A DNA stretch of 64,000 bases from DAISJM01 sp036821485. GTDB taxonomy: Bacteria > Verrucomicrobiota > Kiritimatiellia > CAIQIC01 > JAGNIJ01. The DNA is taken from positions 1 to 64,000 of the forward strand of contig DAISJM010000005.1 of the NCBI GenBank assembly GCA_036821485.1. Reading direction: 5' to 3'. Within the stretch, counting starts at the first letter, position 1. The number at the start of each line of letters is the position of its first letter. The position numbers and the translations under genes were made by a program. Below, piece by piece: positions 25,002 to 33,696 of this stretch. A model generated the notes under the pieces. That model saw only the letters and a program-made list of their open reading frames with translations, was not told the DNA's origin and made no database searches.

Positions 25002-28000
25002 TCAATTCTTCTGAAGTTCCTGCTGGGCGGTATAGCGCAGGCGGACGGCATCATCGCTGGTGAGCTCGCCCGACTTGGCCAGGCTGGGGACGGCGGCATA
25101 GACGAAATCGGCCAACTGTTCGCGGGTCCAGCCCTTCTTCTCCTGCAGCAGGCGCAGGTATTCGATATCCTGCAGGGCGCGACGCAGGGTCTTCAGCCGG
25201 AGCGATGCATAGGGTTTGTCCTGGTTCGCGGGCATGCCGCAGTAGAACAGCGACTGCGGACTCCCGCGGAGCCAATGTTCGGGAAGACCGATGGTCTCGC
25301 GGATGCTCCATCCGTCCGCGCCTTCGCAGAAGCCGGCGAGAGCCGTGGCTTCGACATCCAGCGGGGTCCGGCCCAGCGGTGCGCCTTCCGTCATCAGCCA
25401 CAGCGTTTCGTCGGATAATTTCTGCCGTTCACGCAGGCGCTGCCACGACAGGGGATCGGTATCGCTCACCGTCAGCAGGGAGAAAACGCCGATGCCGTAG
25501 TTGCCGATCAGACTCCCGTCGGGGACCGTGACGCGGAAGACAAACTTGTTCTTGGGCCATGCCGAGGCATCCGATGCGGCGACCAAGGCATAGGATTCCA
25601 AGGCCATGAAGTCGTCACGGAACAGAGGCTCACCAAGAAACCATGGCGGTGCCTTGCCCTTGTACGCGGTGGTCGGGACGTTGTTCAGCCAGAGATGCGC
25701 TGCGGTGGTGGACCAACCGCGGGATCTCAGATGCTCGCGAAACTTCTGGAGCGACGAACGGAAAGCCCGCCAGTAGTTGTTGTCGAGGCAGCTATAGATG
25801 CCCTCGGCAGGTCCGCTGAACACCTTGCATCCCGAGGGGGTGATGACTTCCTGATCCGTGCAGAGAAATCCGTCGAGCAGTGAGGCCGGCCAATTCTCGA
25901 AGAGCGGAAGAATAAAATGCGAGGCGGGTTCGCTGCCTTGGTCCAGGCCGCTGAATACGGAGCCGTCGATCACCCCTGCGTATCGATCGTCCCACGCCTG
26001 CCACGAGGGGATGGTGAGGTCGACGCCCTTTCCTGCGACGCGCGGGGCGAAAGGTTCCGTTACCTCACCATTCCTCTGATAGGGCAGCACGGCCATGGTG
26101 CAGAGGTGCTCGCGAGCCATGCGGTAGTAGGCCTGTTCAACGGGCAGGGCGTCATCCCTGTTCATCGCATCCTTCTTGTAGAGGAGCGCGAGCGACGGTG
26201 GTGCAAGAAGTTCCGCGGTGAATTCCGGTCTCGGCAGCGTGATGGGCAGGACTTCGAGATTCACATTCAGTTCGCTGGAGGTTCCGTCATCGCGGGTGAT
26301 CTGGATGGGGCCGCGATAGACGCCCGGTGCGGTGGACGCGGGTATGTACAATTCAGCCAGCACGGATTGGCACGTTTGATTCGGCAGCCGATTGGGCAGC
26401 GCGGAGAGGGTCATACTTCCGGAGAGTGGAAGCAGAAGGTCGGCCGTCCAAATGCCGCCATCCGCCGGTGTGGTGGTGTGCGTATACCACGCCCGGTAGA
26501 AACGGAAGCCGACACCCGGCATGCCGCTCTTCCCCGCTTGGAGCGGCTGCGCGGAGAATTTGAGCGTGGGGAAATCGGCTCCTTTCTTCACCAGGGAAAT
26601 GATGAAACTGACGGTCTCATTTCGCGCAGCGCGAAGCCGAATGGTGCGGGAGGTGCGGTCCCATATATGAGACGAGGTCAGCGGTGCGCGGGCACGCGTT
26701 GCGTCGGCGTAGGCGCCGTTGATTGGGTCCACAGCGGCGGTCTCGTCGATGACCTGGAGACCGAGGGCGTTGGCGGCCACATCGATCGGTGCCGCGTCAT
26801 ACGTGTCGAGCTTGGCGGTCTCGGGCAGGGAGAGCAACTGGGGCGTGCGCACGGTTACTTCATTGAATGGGCCGGCCTGACCTGCTTCGTCGACGGCGCG
26901 AACGAAGAAGATGTAGGACATGTCGGGCTCAAGCTCATCGACGATCATCTGATCCTTCTGGCCGCCGGGTTGCGGGAACGGGATCAGGTTGCGCGGCATG
27001 TCCTGTGCGCGATCGGCGGTGTTCGGGGCCAGGGCCCAGCGCACGTCGTAACGGAAAGCTTGTCCCTCCTTGCCGTCGTCGCCCGGCGCGGTCCATGTGA
27101 GGAGAATGCCCACGCGGTCTCGCCGACGGAGGGACGGATGCGCATAGGCGCAGAGGTCCGACACATCACCGGGTGGCGCCATATCGATGAGGGCACCCTC
27201 GACTTCCAGATAGTGGCTGTTTTCCGCATCCTCGCGGCTGGCCACGGAGAGGGGTGCGTCGAGCTGCCCCTTGGCGTCCGTGATGGCCACGCCGTAGGCG
27301 GCATCGGCGACAAGAGCTTGGATCACGATGGGGTCGAGCGAGATGGATATCCAACCGTCAGCGTTGGTGGATGTCGAACCGAGTTCGCCGAACGCGGTGA
27401 TGGAGCCGCCATTTCCGCGGATGACGTGAGGCAATGACGCGCCGTCTTGTCGCCAGGGCCGGTTGCCATAGTTCGCCCAGCGGAAGGTAGCGCCGGCGGT
27501 GGTCATGTCCTGCGTTGTGCCCTTGCCTTCGTCCCATGGCGTGGGAAGTGTGCTGAAGCCGAGGGCACGGCCCCGCCCGGATTTCACTTTGGCGTTCCAC
27601 GTTGCGCGGTTGATGGTCCATCCGCGGATTCGGCTGATGTCAAATTGGGCCAGCACCATGGAATCGTTGCCCTGCAGGAGCAGTTCCGTGGCGGCGCCGA
27701 CATTGTGATCTTCGTTTCGCGAGACGGATGTGTCTGCGACCGGCGTCAGGCGCGCCTGTTTGAGGTGGGCGCGCTCAATATAGCCGGGCGACCAGACCGT
27801 GGGCCGTGGCGGTTTGATGTCCGGTACGGTTGATGTGTCGGGCGCCGGCGATGCGGGAGCCGGTGCAGCCGTCGGGGCTGATGTGGTGGAAACAGGGGTG
27901 GCGACCTTGGGTGCCGGGGAAGGGGATTGAACAGCCGCAGGGGTTTCTACCCGCTCGGTCCGCCTGACCACCTTGGCACCCGGGGGCAGGTTGGGGTAGA

Positions 28001-28187
28001 ACTCGGCCTCGCTCTTGGCTCCCTCGCGCGATTTCAGCTGTGCATTGCGGACGCCCTTGTAGAACAGGCCGCCGAGGGCAATGGAGACGATAACGGCTGA
28101 GGCGTAGACCAAGCCGGAAACGAAGTTGAACGGCATCACCGATTTGTGGCGGTGAGGCGTCACATGGCGTTTACGAATTTTCCGCAT
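25002..28187 (-). CDS. large membrane-anchored surface protein (DNRLRE-like, FN3 and DUF4091 regions)
   Basis: A 1061-residue protein. ATG 28187 follows GAGAGGGG. A basic N-terminus and one membrane segment (about 18-40) anchor it, followed by a Pro/Ala/Thr-rich spacer to about 140. Next come a carbohydrate-associated beta domain with LLLQGNDSMVLAQFDISRIRG (DNRLRE/CBM-like), a fibronectin-III-like region (YDVRWALAPNTADR...YIFFVRAVDEAGQ) and a C-terminal half resembling DUF4091 glycosidase-like proteins, ending in LKTLRRALQDIEYLRLLQEKKG. It probably binds or trims surface polysaccharide. It is downstream of the polysaccharide exporter on the same strand. Confidence 0.75.
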   Translation of the reverse strand: MRKIRKRHVTPHRHKSVMPFNFVSGLVYASAVIVSIALGGLFYKGVRNAQLKSREGAKSEAEFYPNLPPGAKVVRRTERVETPAAVQSPSPAPKVATPVSTTSAPTAAPAPASPAPDTSTVPDIKPPRPTVWSPGYIERAHLKQARLTPVADTSVSRNEDHNVGAATELLLQGNDSMVLAQFDISRIRGWTINRATWNAKVKSGRGRALGFSTLPTPWDEGKGTTQDMTTAGATFRWANYGNRPWRQDGASLPHVIRGNGGSITAFGELGSTSTNADGWISISLDPIVIQALVADAAYGVAITDAKGQLDAPLSVASREDAENSHYLEVEGALIDMAPPGDVSDLCAYAHPSLRRRDRVGILLTWTAPGDDGKEGQAFRYDVRWALAPNTADRAQDMPRNLIPFPQPGGQKDQMIVDELEPDMSYIFFVRAVDEAGQAGPFNEVTVRTPQLLSLPETAKLDTYDAAPIDVAANALGLQVIDETAAVDPINGAYADATRARAPLTSSHIWDRTSRTIRLRAARNETVSFIISLVKKGADFPTLKFSAQPLQAGKSGMPGVGFRFYRAWYTHTTTPADGGIWTADLLLPLSGSMTLSALPNRLPNQTCQSVLAELYIPASTAPGVYRGPIQITRDDGTSSELNVNLEVLPITLPRPEFTAELLAPPSLALLYKKDAMNRDDALPVEQAYYRMAREHLCTMAVLPYQRNGEVTEPFAPRVAGKGVDLTIPSWQAWDDRYAGVIDGSVFSGLDQGSEPASHFILPLFENWPASLLDGFLCTDQEVITPSGCKVFSGPAEGIYSCLDNNYWRAFRSSLQKFREHLRSRGWSTTAAHLWLNNVPTTAYKGKAPPWFLGEPLFRDDFMALESYALVAASDASAWPKNKFVFRVTVPDGSLIGNYGIGVFSLLTVSDTDPLSWQRLRERQKLSDETLWLMTEGAPLGRTPLDVEATALAGFCEGADGWSIRETIGLPEHWLRGSPQSLFYCGMPANQDKPYASLRLKTLRRALQDIEYLRLLQEKKGWTREQLADFVYAAVPSLAKSGELTSDDAVRLRYTAQQELQKN

Positions 28188-28290
28188 CAACCCCTCTCCC
28201 GACCCGTGGGGAACCAAATGGCCTCCATCCGCAGGATACAACGAAACAGACCGTGGATACAAGGCCGGAGCGCGGGGTCAACGCAGCCTT

Positions 28291-29475
28291 TCAGTGTGCC
28301 GCATGGTGATCCCATGCGGCGCTGAGCTGGAAAATGCCGATGGCCTGCGTCGGATTCTTTACGGCGAAGGGGTACCAGTCTTCCCGGCGGTGGAATTGCA
28401 CGGCGTGGTCCCATGAGTGGACGGAAAGCGAGAGGAAGAAATTGCCCTGCATGAGGGTCAGTGGATCGATGCGGAGGCGGACCGAACCCTCACCCTCAAT
28501 GGAGGGGATGCGGTAGTTGGCAATCTGGGTGTTGGAGCCGAAGACGTAGAACCCATTGCCGGTCTTGATGGAGAACCCGAAAACGGGATTGTCGATTTTC
28601 TTGCCGGCGCGGTAGAAAATCTCTGCGACGAGCGGCTGTCCCGTGGTGAAGGTCGCGGCCTCATGGCCCGCTGCGTCGAGGAGTTTGACGTCGGTGATCT
28701 CCACGTCGCGGGTGCCATACTCCTGCGTGTAGAGATAGCCGCCTTCGCCCATGTAGGCCTTGATATACTTCAGGATCACGTCGGACGGGTTGCCGCGTTC
28801 CACGAGCCGGCCGTGGTGGATCAGAAATGCCTCGTCGCAGAATTCCTCGACGGTTTGCAGCGCGTGGGACACGAAGAGCAGCGTCTTGCCCTTGCGCTGA
28901 AATTCACGGATGCGATCAAGACACCTGAGCTGGAAGGCGATGTCGCCGACGGCGAGCACCTCGTCGATCAGCAGGATGTCCGGGTTCATTTCGACGGCGA
29001 CGGCAAAGCCGAGTCGGACATACATGCCGCTGGAGTAATGCTTCACCGGCATATCGATGAAGTCCTTCAGTCCGGCGAAATCGACGATGTGGTCGAAACG
29101 GCGGCGCACGTCCTCGCGCGCGATGCCGAGGATGGCCGCATTGAGAAAGACGTTTTCGCGACCGGTGAGGTCGGGGTGGAACCCCGCGCCCAGTTCCAGT
29201 AGCGAAGAGATGCGCCCGTCGGTGGTGATGGAGCCCTGCGTGGGCGTGATGGTGCCGGCCACGAGGCCCAGCAGGGAGCTTTTGCCCGAACCGTTGGGGC
29301 CGATAACGCCGACGGTGCGGCCCTTGGGAATGGTGAAATCGACGTCGTGCAGGGCCCAGAACGGCTCTGTCCGTGCGCCGCGAAGTGAGTTCAAAATGGA
29401 ACCGAACAGCGTGGGCGGCGCGACGCCCTGCTTCCGGTAGCACTTGCTCACGTTTCTGGCTTCAATAGCGTTCAT
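28291..29475 (-). CDS. polysaccharide ABC transporter ATP-binding protein (Wzt/TagH type)
   Basis: A 394-residue ATPase that powers export of O-antigen-like or teichoic-like polysaccharide. Walker A is GPNGSGKSS (about 57), the signature YSSGMYVRLGFA (about 145) and Walker B ILLIDEVLAVGD (about 163). Residues about 240-394 form an extra beta domain (ITDVKLLDAAG, FGFSIKTGNGFYVFGSNT) as in Wzt proteins that recognise a modified glycan end. Start and upstream stop overlap as TGATG with the permease gene, showing translational coupling. Confidence 0.92.
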   Translation of the reverse strand: MNAIEARNVSKCYRKQGVAPPTLFGSILNSLRGARTEPFWALHDVDFTIPKGRTVGVIGPNGSGKSSLLGLVAGTITPTQGSITTDGRISSLLELGAGFHPDLTGRENVFLNAAILGIAREDVRRRFDHIVDFAGLKDFIDMPVKHYSSGMYVRLGFAVAVEMNPDILLIDEVLAVGDIAFQLRCLDRIREFQRKGKTLLFVSHALQTVEEFCDEAFLIHHGRLVERGNPSDVILKYIKAYMGEGGYLYTQEYGTRDVEITDVKLLDAAGHEAATFTTGQPLVAEIFYRAGKKIDNPVFGFSIKTGNGFYVFGSNTQIANYRIPSIEGEGSVRLRIDPLTLMQGNFFLSLSVHSWDHAVQFHRREDWYPFAVKNPTQAIGIFQLSAAWDHHAAH

Positions 29476-30275
29476 CAGAGCATATCCGCAAAAAATCTCT
29501 GGGCGCGTTCGAATACTGCGCAGGCCACCGCAAACAGAACCAGCGGGATGGCCAGGCCGATGATGCTGGAGACGGTCCACGGAAAAACAGCGCCCGGCAG
29601 CGTGATCGCGCGGTAGGCGGTGATGATGACGGCCATCGGGTTCAGCAAATACAGATCCATGACCCACGGGGCCTTGCCCGCGAAGCGTTCGACAAAGGAA
29701 AGATTATACATCACCGGGCTGACGAAGAACCATGCGCTGAGAAGTACGCCGACGAGGTGTTGCGTGTCGCGAAAGTAGACGTTGGAGCTGGAGAGCAGCA
29801 GGGCGATGGCGAGGTTGAAGATCGTGTGATAGAGCACGACCACGGGGAGAAGGAGCAGCCACCCGCTCATCGATGCGCCACGCACGTGCAGCAGCACGGC
29901 AACGATGACAAACTGGACGAGGAGCGAGAGAAGAAAATTCACGAGGTTTGCCAGTGTGTTCGCGGTGGGCAGGATGATGCGGGGGAAGAAGACCTTCTTC
30001 ACCAGGTTCGAGTTGCCGGTGATGCTGGTCAGGCCGCCGCTGACGGAGAGCGCTGTGAACTGCCACGCAAAGACGCCGATGATGATTTCCTCGGTCGGAA
30101 CGCCGCGCCCGGCGAGCAGGCGGAGAAAGAAGACATAGATGATGGCCATCAGGAGCGGGGTCAGAATGCTCCAGAGAAAACCAAGGAGGGAGCCCTTGTA
30201 GCGGCTCTTCAACTCGCGGGAGACGAGATTCGCCAGCAGCTCGCGTCGCCCGGACAATGTGCGAAGAAAACTCAT
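29475..30275 (-). CDS. polysaccharide ABC transporter permease (Wzm/TagG type)
   Basis: A 266-residue ABC-2 permease with six membrane helices. The N-terminal SRELKSRYKGSLLGFLWSIL motif and LVKKVFFPRIILP loop are characteristic of polysaccharide export permeases. ATG 30275 has AAGG six bases upstream; GTG 30296 is an alternative. It forms the channel for the coupled ATPase. No glycosyltransferase cluster lies beside it, so the polymer is unknown. Confidence 0.92.
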   Translation of the reverse strand: MSFLRTLSGRRELLANLVSRELKSRYKGSLLGFLWSILTPLLMAIIYVFFLRLLAGRGVPTEEIIIGVFAWQFTALSVSGGLTSITGNSNLVKKVFFPRIILPTANTLANLVNFLLSLLVQFVIVAVLLHVRGASMSGWLLLLPVVVLYHTIFNLAIALLLSSSNVYFRDTQHLVGVLLSAWFFVSPVMYNLSFVERFAGKAPWVMDLYLLNPMAVIITAYRAITLPGAVFPWTVSSIIGLAIPLVLFAVACAVFERAQRFFADML

Positions 30276-30320
30276 TGAAACCTTGGCGCGACCCACGGGG
30301 TGCTGCGCGCGCTTTCCTTT

Positions 30321-30824
30321 CTACCGCGATCCGGACTTCTTTTCCAGCGCTTCGAGCACCAACGTGGCCCGGCCGAAGCCCGGCACCTGGTCCTGCGCGC
30401 TGATGTTGAGCTCGGCCAGCCGCCACGGCGGCCTGTTGCCGGACTCCGAGACGCGATCAAGCAATCGGGAAAGATCGGCCAGGCGGATACGATCGATGGT
30501 TACTTCCACGCTGCGCAGGGTCCAGCCTTCGGCTAGGGGACGCGACTCGCGGAGCCGTTGCTGGGTCTCGATGCCGGGGAAGGCGCTGCGGAGAAGGTTG
30601 TCCAGCGGCGCGGGTGTGTGCTGCGGCAGCTTTTCATATAGCTCGATTGCGGCAGTTTCCCGGTCGCAGCCGGCCTGCAGGACGCGCAGTTTTTCCAACG
30701 TGTCGATCCGGCTGCGGATCTGGCGCGCGGATTCCGGTGTAAGGCGCAGCGCCTGCACGGTGATGAGGATTCCGGCGGCGAACATCGCCGCCGACGCCAT
30801 AAGAAACATGGAGCGCCGCGTCAC
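30321..30824 (-). CDS. GspM/PilO-like type II secretion assembly protein
   Basis: A 167-residue protein with one N-terminal membrane helix (about 6-26), a short coiled coil (ESARQIRSRIDTLEKLRVL) and a C-terminal ferredoxin-like domain, the layout of GspM/PilO inner-membrane platform proteins. It starts with GTG that overlaps the stop of the preceding gene (GTGA). Identification rests on architecture and on the gene order K-L-M. Confidence 0.72.
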   Translation of the reverse strand: MTRRSMFLMASAAMFAAGILITVQALRLTPESARQIRSRIDTLEKLRVLQAGCDRETAAIELYEKLPQHTPAPLDNLLRSAFPGIETQQRLRESRPLAEGWTLRSVEVTIDRIRLADLSRLLDRVSESGNRPPWRLAELNISAQDQVPGFGRATLVLEALEKKSGSR

Positions 30825-32254
30825 GATGACGGCCCTCCTGCGGATCGCGCGCCCTTGATGGTGAAATGCACGCGTTCGTCCTCGAGCGCATCCTGCCGTT
30901 CGATACTGACGATGAACCCCGCGTTGCGCAGCGGCGCGGCGAGTCCGGCGCAGCGGTCCCAGTCGGGGGAGCTTCCGCGCAGCGTGGCTACGTCGTCGAT
31001 CAGCGACAGCGCCTCGATGTCCATACCCGTGTCGCGCGCGATTTTCAGGATGTCGGACAGCAGGCTGGTGAGGGGTGGTTCAACATTCTGGAGAAAAGGC
31101 GTCAGGGTTGGCGCGCGTTGTTCGATCGCTCGCTGTACGGTCAGGATCTCCTGACCTTTCGGAATTCGCGACGTGCGCGCGAGTTTTGAGGCCAGGCTGC
31201 TGATGGATTCCTGCAGGAGGCCCCGACGCTGCTCCAGGAAAGCGCGCCAGGTCAGTCCCATACCGCAGAGGAGCAAGCCTGCGACAAGGCAGGTTGTGGC
31301 GGCCAGCGAGACTTGGCGTTCCTGCCACAACGCCGCCCGCGGATGCGCGAGGGCGCCCGACCGGAAGTTGCAGGAGAGGGGTGTACTCCGCAGGCTCCGG
31401 GCGGCAAGGGCCCGGGCGAGGAAGAGAGATGGGCGATCGTGTGTCGCAAAGCGAATGCTGCCGGTTCCGCCTAGCGCCGTCTGCAGCGCGGCGATCGCGG
31501 TGGATGTGGCGCCGGGGCCCGTCCATAGCCACAGGACCGGTTGACTGTTGGCGGCGGGTTGCGAGAGCAATACCTGTCGCGCGCGCTGGGCAAATTGGCG
31601 GATTCGGTCCGGGTCGGCTTCCAACTCGGCCCATCCCATTCGGATGGCATGGGAACTGGCGTAATCCAGACCGCGCCCGGTGACCAGTGCTGCATGTTCC
31701 GTGCCGAGGCAGGCCACGATGCGCACGGTGTCCCGCTCGGGAGGAATCTCCTCTGTGCTTTGGCTCCACAGCGCGAGACCTTCGTGGTCCAGCCGGTCCG
31801 GCGACACGCCCATGTCCTCAAGGGCGGCGAGACGTTGCTCGACATCTTCCGTGCGCGCGGCTACGCCGAGGGCGTCCACGGACCCGGCGCTGTTGCGACC
31901 TACGCCTACGAACTCGCACCGGCACGCCTCGATGGGGAAAGGCAACTGGATATCCAGCATGGACGGCAGCACCTTGCGCGCCTTGGTCACGGAGGACAGG
32001 GGTGTTTGTATCCAGCGGGTAAGGCTCTCGTGGACAGGCATGCAGGCCGAGACCAGCGCGTGGCCGGCTTCCGCCTCGGCCCGCACGCGGGCGAGGATGG
32101 CGGTGGTCGACGCATCGGGCGGACCCGCGTGATCGAGCACCGCTTCTTCCTTCAGCCCGCGTCGTGTCCGCTCGGAGCGAACGACAACCAAGCGGTTGCG
32201 CGCGGCGTCGACGCCATAGCTGATGCTGCATTGCCGGGCTTCAAACATATCCAT
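30821..32254 (-). CDS. GspL-like (PilM/PilN-type) type II secretion platform protein
   Basis: About 477 residues. The N-terminal 300 residues look like a PilM/GspL actin-like cytoplasmic domain (SISYGVDAARNRLVVVRSER, LDIQLPFPIEACRCEFVGVG). One membrane helix lies at about residue 325-345, followed by a PilN/GspL-like periplasmic region with coiled coil and ferredoxin-like ending. It links the secretion ATPase to the membrane platform. The start is uncertain: GTG 32278 and ATG 32248 are alternatives, and no strong ribosome site decides it. It is between GspK and GspM genes. Confidence 0.75.
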   Translation of the reverse strand: MDMFEARQCSISYGVDAARNRLVVVRSERTRRGLKEEAVLDHAGPPDASTTAILARVRAEAEAGHALVSACMPVHESLTRWIQTPLSSVTKARKVLPSMLDIQLPFPIEACRCEFVGVGRNSAGSVDALGVAARTEDVEQRLAALEDMGVSPDRLDHEGLALWSQSTEEIPPERDTVRIVACLGTEHAALVTGRGLDYASSHAIRMGWAELEADPDRIRQFAQRARQVLLSQPAANSQPVLWLWTGPGATSTAIAALQTALGGTGSIRFATHDRPSLFLARALAARSLRSTPLSCNFRSGALAHPRAALWQERQVSLAATTCLVAGLLLCGMGLTWRAFLEQRRGLLQESISSLASKLARTSRIPKGQEILTVQRAIEQRAPTLTPFLQNVEPPLTSLLSDILKIARDTGMDIEALSLIDDVATLRGSSPDWDRCAGLAAPLRNAGFIVSIERQDALEDERVHFTIKGARSAGGPSS

Positions 32255-32265
32255 CTCGCGCTGTG

Positions 32266-33576
32266 TCAGAAGACCCACTGGATCGCGTCCACATCGCCTT
32301 GCGCATCGCGCCGGGCCAGCACGCGAAGGTGCTCGGTTCGGCCCTCGGCATACGCTTGCACGTCGACCACGAATGCGGAACTCTTCACATCAAGATACCT
32401 GCCTGCAGTGCGCAGGAACTGCGGGTCCGCGGAAATCGCGGAGGTTTCCACGGAGCGGATGGGGCCGAGGGCGCGCTGGAAAAGAATGGCCGCCACGAGA
32501 TCTTCGCGATCGAGCCCGAGAACGCCAAGAAGGACCTCCTTGCTGGCGGTATTCACGTTGACCGGCAGCGGCCGCGCGCGCGGCAGCGGCACGACGGTAA
32601 GGCAGTCCACGAAGTCGGCGTTGAAGACTTCGAGCGCGCTGTGACGCGGATGCCGTTCAAAAAAGGCGCGTGAGAATCCCCGCACCTGCGCCCACTCACC
32701 CCACGAGTAAAGGATACGGTTGGCAGGACGGTAGGGCGGCGTCAGCGTTTTGTAGTAGGCGGATTCGCCCGTGCCGTCATCGTCCCCGTCGATCCAGTCC
32801 TTGAGGGCTTCGACGCGCTCAACGGGGGAGAAGTCGCCGCAGAGCGTCATGATGTCCATCACGATGTCGTCCGCCGTGCGGGTGGAGTTGCCGGTGGTGG
32901 TTACGGCGAGATTGTTGACGTCGAAACAGCGGCTCTCGTCGAGGATGCGCACGCGGGTGGTGATGCCGGAGGGATCCTTGACTTCGCGCGTGATGGCCCA
33001 CGCCTCATTGGTGTGGTCCACGACGAGGTCCTCGTCATCGGCGAGCCGTTGGAGGGCGGCGTGTGCGGCGTCCGTGGCCGCATGCTGAAGCTGTGCGGTC
33101 AGCACCGAAGCCTGCCGCTGCCGCAACGCGGCGCGTGCGGCGGTCTGCGCCTGCAGGACGAGTCCGGCGACAAGTCCCAACATGATCAGCACGAGGATCA
33201 ATACCGCGCCACTTTCATCGGAAGGGGTTGCCGGATCCGCTTCAACCGTCGCGGGAGTTGCCTCGCCGAACTTCGTATTGAGATAGGGTTGCGGACGGTG
33301 CTGGCTGGTGCCTGTGCCGCGGAATCGCTCCAGGATCAGCCGGAGCACAATGAGGAGGACCCCGACGACAAGGTAGCCGAGGCTGAACGCCGCCATGCGG
33401 TGATGATTGGCCGTGAACACGCGGAGGAAACTCAGCGCGAAGATGATGACGCTGCAGATCAGCGACAGGATGCCCACGACGAGGGACAGCAGCGACACCT
33501 TCTTAAAGAAACGTCGCCGGGCATGGTAAGCGTGGCCCTGTCTCTGCCGGCGTTCTCTGTCTCGGTGCTGCGTCAT
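32266..33576 (-). CDS. gspK: GspK-like minor pseudopilin with N-terminal two-helix extension
   Basis: A 436-residue protein. From about residue 120 onward it is GspK: the pilin-type segment SGAVLILVLIMLGLVAG lacks Glu5, as GspK does, and is followed by the long alpha domain with VRILDESRCFDVNNLA, DWIDGDDDG and VNVNTASKEVLLGVLG. Unusually, the first 90 residues hold a basic stretch and two further membrane helices (about 27-50 and 63-82). No good internal start lies between this extension and the pilin segment. Either this is a fusion, or a separate small membrane protein has lost its boundary. It is the first gene of the K-L-M set. Confidence 0.8.
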   Translation of the reverse strand: MTQHRDRERRQRQGHAYHARRRFFKKVSLLSLVVGILSLICSVIIFALSFLRVFTANHHRMAAFSLGYLVVGVLLIVLRLILERFRGTGTSQHRPQPYLNTKFGEATPATVEADPATPSDESGAVLILVLIMLGLVAGLVLQAQTAARAALRQRQASVLTAQLQHAATDAAHAALQRLADDEDLVVDHTNEAWAITREVKDPSGITTRVRILDESRCFDVNNLAVTTTGNSTRTADDIVMDIMTLCGDFSPVERVEALKDWIDGDDDGTGESAYYKTLTPPYRPANRILYSWGEWAQVRGFSRAFFERHPRHSALEVFNADFVDCLTVVPLPRARPLPVNVNTASKEVLLGVLGLDREDLVAAILFQRALGPIRSVETSAISADPQFLRTAGRYLDVKSSAFVVDVQAYAEGRTEHLRVLARRDAQGDVDAIQWVF

Positions 33577-33653
33577 GGGGCCTTACTATGTCGGAAGCCT
33601 CCCGGCCGCGCCACAAAAAATGGAGGCCCTGTATGACGTCACGGAGCCTGCGC

Positions 33654-33682
33654 TTGAACTCCGGAAGGCTTTGGAACACAAT
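33654..33682 (+). promoter_or_regulatory. putative promoter of the TPR lipoprotein gene
   Basis: TTGAAC (33654-33659), 17 bp, CACAAT (33677-33682); start near 33689, close to the ATG at 33697. Confidence 0.4.
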
Positions 33683-33696
33683 GCGGCGCGAAAGAA

